A DNA stretch of 64,000 nucleotides from Corbicula japonica (lineage: Eukaryota > Mollusca > Bivalvia > Venerida > Cyrenidae), in the NCBI GenBank assembly GCA_038501625.1, contig JAZAYU010000173.1, forward strand, positions 558,001 to 622,000, read 5' to 3'. A program made the translations under genes and the position numbers. This document shows, piece after piece, positions 53,301-62,300 of this stretch. Under the pieces are notes generated by a model. That model was not told the origin of the DNA. It did no database searches and was given only the letters and a program-made list of their open reading frames with translations. Numbering within the stretch: the first letter of the stretch is position 1; every line of letters begins with the position of its first letter.

Positions 53301-56300
53301 TTGATCTCAAATTAATATAAAGGTTATGCAAAGACAATTACAGAAGTGTAACATCATTTGAAAAAAAAAAACTGATCATATTGGACATAGATAAGTTTCA
53401 TAAAAATACCTTCGTTATAACAACTTATTTATATTAGTCATTCTTAATCAGAGTGGTTACCATGATTGTAAAGTGATTGTATATAATATTTTAAAAATGT
53501 TTATTTTACCGGCATTTCGGTTCGGAGAGCTCTGATATCAAAGAATCCGCTGGAATACTGTCTGCTTATCGTCAGTGCAATATTTCCTTTCACTGGCTTT
53601 CCAAAGGTGTAACTAAAATTAGTAACCATAAATACGTTCACTGTCTTTCCGAAAGTGTAACTAAAATTAGTAACCATAAATACATTCACCGTCTTTCCGG
53701 AAGTGTAACTAAAATTAGTAACCATAAATACAATCATGTGCTTTCCAAAGATGTAACTAAAATTAGTAACCATAAATACGTCCACCGTCTTTCCGAAAGT
53801 GTAACTAAAATTAGTAACCATAAATACGTTCGCCGTCTTTCCGAAAGTGTAACTAAAACTAGTAACCATAAATACGTTCGCCGTCTTTCCGAAAGTGTAA
53901 CTGAAATTAGTAACCATAAATACGTTCGCCGTCTTTCCGAAAGTGTAACTAAAATTAGTAACCATAAATACCATCATGTGCTTTTCAAACGTGTTACTAA
54001 AACTAGTTACGATAAATACGTTCGATACTTTACTCTATATATACATGTACATATTTGATCACTTGTGCGACCAGTGAAGATCCAGATCAGCCGGAACGGA
54101 CATAACGGCTGACACAGATCATGTAGATCTACACTGTTGACCTACGCTATCGCGTGTATATATATGAAGTTAAGGGTAAATTCAATGATTTGACTCATTA
54201 TGATGCTAACAGATTAAATTGATCTAAATGCACCGAGAGATAGTCTAGTAATAGTTTAAACGAGGCAAGAATGTGATACGTTTGCCTTGTAAACATGTAT
54301 AGACTCTTCTTTTATGGTGTTGTGTAATTGATTGTCTTTTGTACTTTTATTCATATCGTGGGCTGAACTAAACACACTTTAAACACGAACCGGTAAACTA
54401 TGGTAAAATATGGTTCACTCTTAATCTACTCCCTCGGAAAACAGTCGAGAAAATACGAATTGAAACCCAAATTGATGAAATAAGGGAAACCGAAAAACAT
54501 CCACAATTGTCTGACCGATTGATGCTATCAGTTTATCAACGGAGGGCCGCAACTTTTCGCTAATAGGGGTCCTACTTTTATGATGGTTAATGCTTAATTT
54601 GTAAATATACTGTACATTATACATTACCTTTAAAGTTGGATAAGTTTGTTAAACTTTGTTTGATAAACTAGACAGGATTTAAGCAAAACTGTGAATGGCG
54701 TTTATAGAATTGCGATCACTCTAACCGAGATCAGCTTACGGATTCGAACATCTTAGCAGGGTCTACACTGTTGGATGTCCTGTCAATGAAGCAGTCTAAA
54801 AACATCTAGAGACGAGTTAGATCCTTTTTCGGACCATGCAATTTGAACAATATGCCTTACGCTGGTATCATTGAAAGTTAGACCCAATTTTGTCACGTTG
54901 CGTATAATATTAATTTTTTCGAGTTTGGAATTACGAGTACTTTGTACTAATTTAAGAATAAAGCTTGTGTATTCCTGGTGTTTATTCGTGTTTGTGTGCG
55001 CTGTCTCAAATGTACCAATCGAAATTAGTTAATTTAATTTGTGAGTTATTCAGAAGCAGCATATATTGTGCAAAACTCAGAAACATTTTCTGCTGAATAC
55101 GTTACTTACGCTGCTTTCACTGTGCCCGTGAGTGATGTATCGGAAGTCCGACCGAATGGTGGCAAAGTAACAGTGATCTCAAACTTCGGCAAAACTGAAA
55201 TACAAACATGTTTATCAGTTGTTTAAGAATATACGTAAATTGATAATAAATGAACGTCATAAAATACTAAAATATTTCTGCATACATCTGGTTAAAAGTA
55301 GTATAAGAATGTATTTTTGCATTGGCTGTTCAAATTCTGTTTTTAAAACGACACATATTAAATAATAGTATTCGTTTTCTTTTATTGTGTGTTAAAACAT
55401 TGTATACTGTGTCTTTGCAAATTTTTGCAATTTGTTTTCTTTTTAGTTTGTTGGGTAAAAAGTGAATTATGGCATAAAGAACGCCTTAATATACCCTATA
55501 CGCCAAACCTTCCTAAATATAAACAGTGTATCTGTTCAAAAAGATGAACATGTTGAACCTAAAGAAGAACACAGGAATGCCTTTGTTACCATTTTACACA
55601 TTTTAATATAGATTCCTTAGTTGCTGTTTTTGGTTTTGTTATTGTGTTTCAGATACAAATACATACTGAATACTTTAAGCGACAAAACATATCGGTATAG
55701 AATTTTTTAACAACTTACCATATTCCTTTACTTCGAAGTAATAGTCTTTTGATTCTTCAAATTCCTGAAATAATTGTAATAAGATAGTGACAATGCATTT
55801 AAACGGAATTTAAAAGAAAACGTTCATGACATAAATGTTTTATAAACACATTTAAAATGTTTATTGTAAGAAAAGCAACGACCCCAGTAAACTGAGGATA
55901 ACATGGGGCGCGTCACGGGAAAATGTGCATTCGGTCATATTTTTAGATATTTTAGTTGTTACTATATCTGGAAAGATCTTACCTTTATATATTATTTTCT
56001 CATAACTTATTGTAAATTTTGTTACACATTTTGACAACACAATTTTATTTTTAGTGCGAAATGCATAATAAGTTTTGTCGGCTGATCAACTTAATGACGT
56101 CATTTCAAAAATTGACGTCAAATGCCCGAATGTACCTTTTTCCCTGACGCGCACCATTTCTGTTTGTTACAGCGAAATATCGTCTGAATAACCTTGATTA
56201 AGGATATGAAACACAAGTGTACGAACAAACCTTTGCATTGACTGCTATTCTCCAGTTCCCTAACGGGGGCATATCCGATAGAGGCAAAGAACCTTCTACT

Positions 56301-59300
56301 CCCGTCAGGTTTTTAACTCCACTTCGCTCGTCTATTTTGTTCCCTTTTGGATCCTGTAAATACCCACATGAAACAGATATTTACCATAGTAAAATCTTAG
56401 GATAATAATTACTATACAACTGATAAAAATAACTATACAATTATAACTGAAATGAGATGAAAAACAAACGTCACAAGAATATATCCAGTGCTCTTTGATG
56501 TGATTGATAATGTAAGTTGTATTTCACACATTTTTGGATAAGACGTAACACAGTGTTCTGCCATTCTAAATGTGTCGATCTAGCAGAATCCGTATTGGAA
56601 AGGTTTGGAAGAAATTCAAGTTACATCCGCCTCTTATTGCACAACAATTCATATTTTCCCTAAGGGACTTGAAATGGCGACCAATCGGATACTTGAGATT
56701 TGATACTTGTCTCCAATCCTAGTTGAATGATCTAAGGCCTTAAAGACTTATTTGTTATTATACTCTCCAGACCCCCGGGATGCAGGGTATTGTCCTGTGT
56801 TATTTTTAGTGCGCAAAAACATAACAGTCAAATATACATATTATAATATACAATTATAATATATAGATATACACTCATATATTGACTATTACTGTTCGAG
56901 AATCAAATAACACAAAAAAACACACAATCACCCGCGCAAGCGCCCGCGATTGCGCACACACAAACTTACAAAGAATTCTATGTCAAGCAGTGGATCGACT
57001 GGCTCAAGCTTGCTGTTAACCACAAAGATCCTGTATTGAACTGAAAAAAATGACAATAATGAGCTTCATGTTTATGTTAAAATTGTTTTAAAAATAATGA
57101 GAATAATGTTGATGTTTTTCAGACATTGTATTTATGTAAATGTTTCGATTCCCAAGTTATACAATTTAATCTAACTCAATCTTTATTGAAATTAATTGTG
57201 TTTTGATGTTATTGTTATTTTGCTGGGTTTTATTTCTTGTTTTGTTAAAACATTTTACATGTATTTATTTTAACTTTTTGATCTAACATTTTCGTTTTCC
57301 TTTTATTATCATTTGTTGAATATTGAATATCTTAAAGTCAAAGTTCAAAGTTCAAAAGTTTTATTAGGCATAAACATTAACAGTTTTTTGCCCTTAACAA
57401 TGGCGGATTTTACAAACATAATACAATCCAACATATTCATAGAAGTAGAAGACATGTTCATAGCAACATATATACTATATGATAGGAGATAAAGCATGAT
57501 ATACATAATTATTAACTTAACATAACATGGGTAATATATATTTTGTTTTCTTATATCTAAATACTTCATTGGGTTCAAATTAATATACATTTTCATCAAT
57601 AGTATAAAGCATGATATACATAATTACTAACTTAACATAACATGGGTAATATATATTTTGTTTTCTTATATCTATATACTTTATTTGGTTCAAAGTAAGA
57701 TACATTTTCATCAAGAGTATAAATATTTGTTTTGTTTATTACATACTTAGAAAACCAACCAGCAAAACAAAACAAAAATGCTGAGTCAGTGTCTCAAGAA
57801 CTAGTGTCTTTCCGCTAGAATCGTTTCTTTGGGTTATAATGCTAATAAAGATCAATACAGTCTATGTTTACACACGTGTGTAATTATCAGTAGAAGGAGA
57901 TTACTCAGTCTAAATTATGAAACAACATGGAAAAATTATTGATATTTTATATATGCAAGCCTATTAAAAACGTTGTACTACAAGGGGGTTCCATCTAATT
58001 CGCATTACCTTTCGAGAGTTCAATATGTTTATATTAGTGCTTGAGATGAAATAAACTGGTTAAGTAAACGAGATTAGCCAGATTTAGAACTAAATATACC
58101 AGTTTCTCCTGGTTTGTACATGGCTTTGTCTGTCTGTACGAATATGGCAAACGTTTTGGGACGCCCATATACGTTGGTAGAGTTGTGGAACTTGACTGGT
58201 CCACTTCCTGTAACGTTGACTTGGTAACTACCCCAAGCCAGCTTTGGTGGTACCTGTTGCAAAATTCACCAGTAAATTTAAACACGATCGTTTATACATT
58301 AATCATTACATACTGTTATTAATTAGAAATCGTTTTATAAACTGTTAATGTGGAAAAAACAAAACAAAACGTTTAATAGTGTAAAAAAATTATATAGTAA
58401 TACTTTAATTTAGATTTGCAGGTACTTCCAATTTCAAAATGTTGTAATCGGTTTCAGCGATAAAAAAGACTATATACAGCATTAAACGTTCTGTGTAGTT
58501 GTTTTCTTCTTTGAGAATAAAAAACGTCAAAACGAAATTGTAGAACAAACCAAATACCTGAAGTTTCACTACTGCGCTTGTCTGACCTGAAATCAGAAAA
58601 AAACGAAATGTGCATGGAAGGTTTCGGAAACTATTTACTGTTTTGTTACATTGTAGAAGCGGGTTTTATTTTTAACAACATTAAAAGTAAAAAACTTTAA
58701 TGAAGATTTTAATGGTACATGTTTACATTATTGTCTATATAATATTTAAGTTTTCCTGAGTAAAATCCTTGGTGATTAAAACAGAACAGCTTAATCTAAA
58801 ACTATTGATATGCAAAACAAAATAAATGTCACAAAAAAAGAATTACTTCATAGCTTAAACTTTCGACGTCTATTTTAATTGTGTAAATATTCAGAAACAC
58901 AATACCATAGTATCATCATTAAACAAAGTCGTATTCATTTTATCTGCAACATCGTCCTCAGTTAACAAGAAGGTTTGCGCCAGTCGTATAATAATATCGA
59001 TAAAATTTAAAAAAAAATTTTATAATGAAAACCTATGAGAAACCTATGAGAACACACAATTTCAATATTAGTTTCGTATATTCAAGTAGCGTATATGGCA
59101 TAGAGAGTGAAAACTCAACACTTACTAACACAAAATAGATCGCATTCATGGCTTACAATTACAACCAATTGCCAATTTTGAAAATACTAAGAGAACACAG
59201 ATCTCATATTACGACCTTGAACAAAATCTATGTTATATTTTAAATAATACAACATGAAAAGAAACGTATCGGGTTATTTACAAAGTTTAAATCATTATTT

Positions 59301-62300
59301 TTTATACCGAAAAGTCTGAATAAATAACAGAAGCGACAAGGGTTTAGGGTTTGCGGACGGACATAGTCTTCTTGATCTCAATTTTTTTATGAATTCCCAT
59401 ATTTCAGAACCATAACAAAAACAACTTAAAATTTAGAATCAAACTGTTCAGGCGTTACTTTGTACTGTTGCAAAATCAGTTAAACAAATGAAAATCAACC
59501 ATTGCTCTGATATATGTTATTATTATCTGGGTTTTAAAGTGTAAACTTTACTGTTATAAATCGAAATTTACACAAACGTACTTTTCAGAATCGTTTATAA
59601 AATGTGTCCCTTAAAACGTTTCTTTGTAGCTCTTGCAAAATCATTTTAAGAATGATACTGATAAGAGTTTGATTTTTCTCTTTCAACTGTTTTATTTCTT
59701 CTCTTTGGTATGTCTTACTATCACAAATACAAAAGAATGGCTTCTTTATGTTATAGAGAAGTGAACAGATCTGTAACATTGCCAGAGATTATAACAAAAC
59801 AAGGGCCCAAGATCGTGAAAGTCAATCTGGAGACAAGTCTCAAATCACAAGCATTGCCAATTCAGCCAATCAAATACTTGATATTTGAGACTGGTCTCCA
59901 GATTTGGTTTTATGATCTTGGGAACAGGTACCATTTGGAACGTTTTCCGTGACTTGTGTTAGAACTGTCTCTTCAGTGACACCTTCTTTGATCCATTTTG
60001 ATTGAATTAGTAAAACCGTCACTTTTTCGTCGTTAACAGGTCCGGAAAAGTGTACAGGTACAGAAAGAGTGGTTCCTGGTCGGATATTCTGCGGCACAAG
60101 AGCTATGTAGGTGTAGTTTGCTGGTAACCTACGATCAATTAAGATATCTCACAAAATCATAGAGTGATGTAATAAATGATATGTTCTGTCGAGTTTCTGA
60201 AAGATGAAAGCAGGGTATAAAAACATCGGTGTTTTACTATGTTGACCAATACAAACATATTCAGTTAACAAACATGTACATGTAGTATATAAATGAAAAC
60301 TTGATCAGTTTAATTCGGTTGGACTATTTATATTTTGGTGTGTTTTTCACAAATTTAAACTTTCAAGTTTTTTTAATAATAAATGTCGTTGTTAGAATCG
60401 ATGCTTTAAATTATCATTTTCATTATTATGATCAAATGGAACAAATCGTATGACATGTAGTATATCACTCTATCTGCTAACACTTAAAACACGTTATGGT
60501 TGAAGCAATTCTAGAGAAAACTTTATACACCTTACCGGAAGTTTACCCTTTTTATCGGCTCACTTATGCGTCAACAATGGAGCTGTCAAGTTTTATTTGT
60601 TTAAAACAATGAGTTTATGGAATTTCAAAAACAAAAGTCACTTTCTGTGAGATTAAAGTCAGAAAGTTCCGTTTAAAACAAGTTAGGCTTGAGAATTAAT
60701 TTTTCATAGATGTTTACACTGCTTCAACTTGATTAGTTTGTCATAACTTAGACCACAAGCATCGGAGCGGATAAAAGGAAAATTATTAATATTGTATCAG
60801 TTTATAATAAGATTGAGGATGTAAGTATTCTAAAGTTATCGTATTAAAGGTTGGAGCTTCGTGCATATATATTTCATTTTGTGGCAACTAAGTTTTGAGT
60901 AGACACTGTTGATGCCAGAAAAATACGGTTTCTTTATTCGAAGAATCTGTCACTTGTCTAACGTCGAGCGCTATGGTAAAAAAAGAAAAAGCAAATACAA
61001 GTCTAAAAAGCAATGTTCACATGAAAATCCTACAGTAAATATGACATTATTTAATTCTTTGGTGTGACCTTTATTATGCATTCTCAGATCGTTTTCACAA
61101 ATGAAGTCTGTGCCCAAGGTTATAAAACTGAGCATGGAAACCAGACTCAAATGTCAAGCATCTGATTGGCTGAAATGGCGACCAGTCAGATGCTTGAGAT
61201 TTGAGACTGGTTTCCAATCTCAGCTTTATAACCTCCAGCCCTGTATTCCATAACGAAGAAGAGAACTGCACGATACAAGCATCTTATAGATGCGTGTCTG
61301 CTACATAAACTCGGTAATTAGGCTTTTTTCAAAACATTTAAATGTAATAAAAGGTACTTCAAATTCATTTACTGTCATTTTTAGCTGCATTTATTTACAT
61401 TATTTATCGTCACCTTCCTCTCGTACTGTTATTCAAACCGGTTCTATATACATTATCTGTCGTCACCTTCTTTCTGATTCTGTTATTCAAACCGGTTCAT
61501 TTCACATTGTTTGACTAAATTTATAATGAAACTCGTACTTAGTTTTCATTGTTAGTTCTAAACTAATTTCCCGTAGTTAACCTTCTTCGTAATTATGTAC
61601 ATATATATTTTACTTCTGGCTACACATTAGCGTCGGTTTTTTGTGTGACTGTCAGTACACTGTGGTTAAATCATTAGTCAAAGAAAACGTGCAATTAAAC
61701 TACTTTTCGGACACAATTACGCCTGACAGAAAAAAAAGAAAAATGTAAAAGTGTATTGAACGGAACATTATTTAATTGCACTTGTTTAAACAATTGTTAA
61801 AAAACTAAGCTTATAAAAGGCGACAATTAATAAGCTTTAACACAGTATCTGGTCGACTGCGGGTGACCTTTGCAACCAGTGGATTTTTATTTAACATGAT
61901 GTTTCTCTAGACGTTTCTTTTCATAAAAATGACTGCCCTGTAGAACCAATTCCGAATCATCTTTTCATTGTGAGTAAAAAGAAACACACCCTTCTATCAT
62001 TGGTATACACAATGTTTTAATTGTTCTATTTTTATAACCAATCACGATCTCACAATGTCACTGCATTCTCTGATCAATCCGTTTTTACTTTCGATTACCA
62101 ATTTAAAAATAAATAATGCATGCATCACGCTCCCAACGAGCGTTGCACTCCGCGGAATGTACCCAGATAATGAGAATCGCGGATAACGATAGATTGTGAG
62201 AATAATGATAGATCGCCAGGTCAGAGAAAACACCATGGAGAGGATAGTTATTGTATGAATTTCATGTTATTGTGATCTAATACTTATCTTTTGCGATAGA

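Noticed and set aside
53501..54058. 158-codon minus-strand and 106-codon plus-strand repeat proteins
   Set aside because: They are the two strands of the 48-bp array. Only exon 9 (53510-53612) is supported as coding, although the open frame matters for alternative acceptor use.
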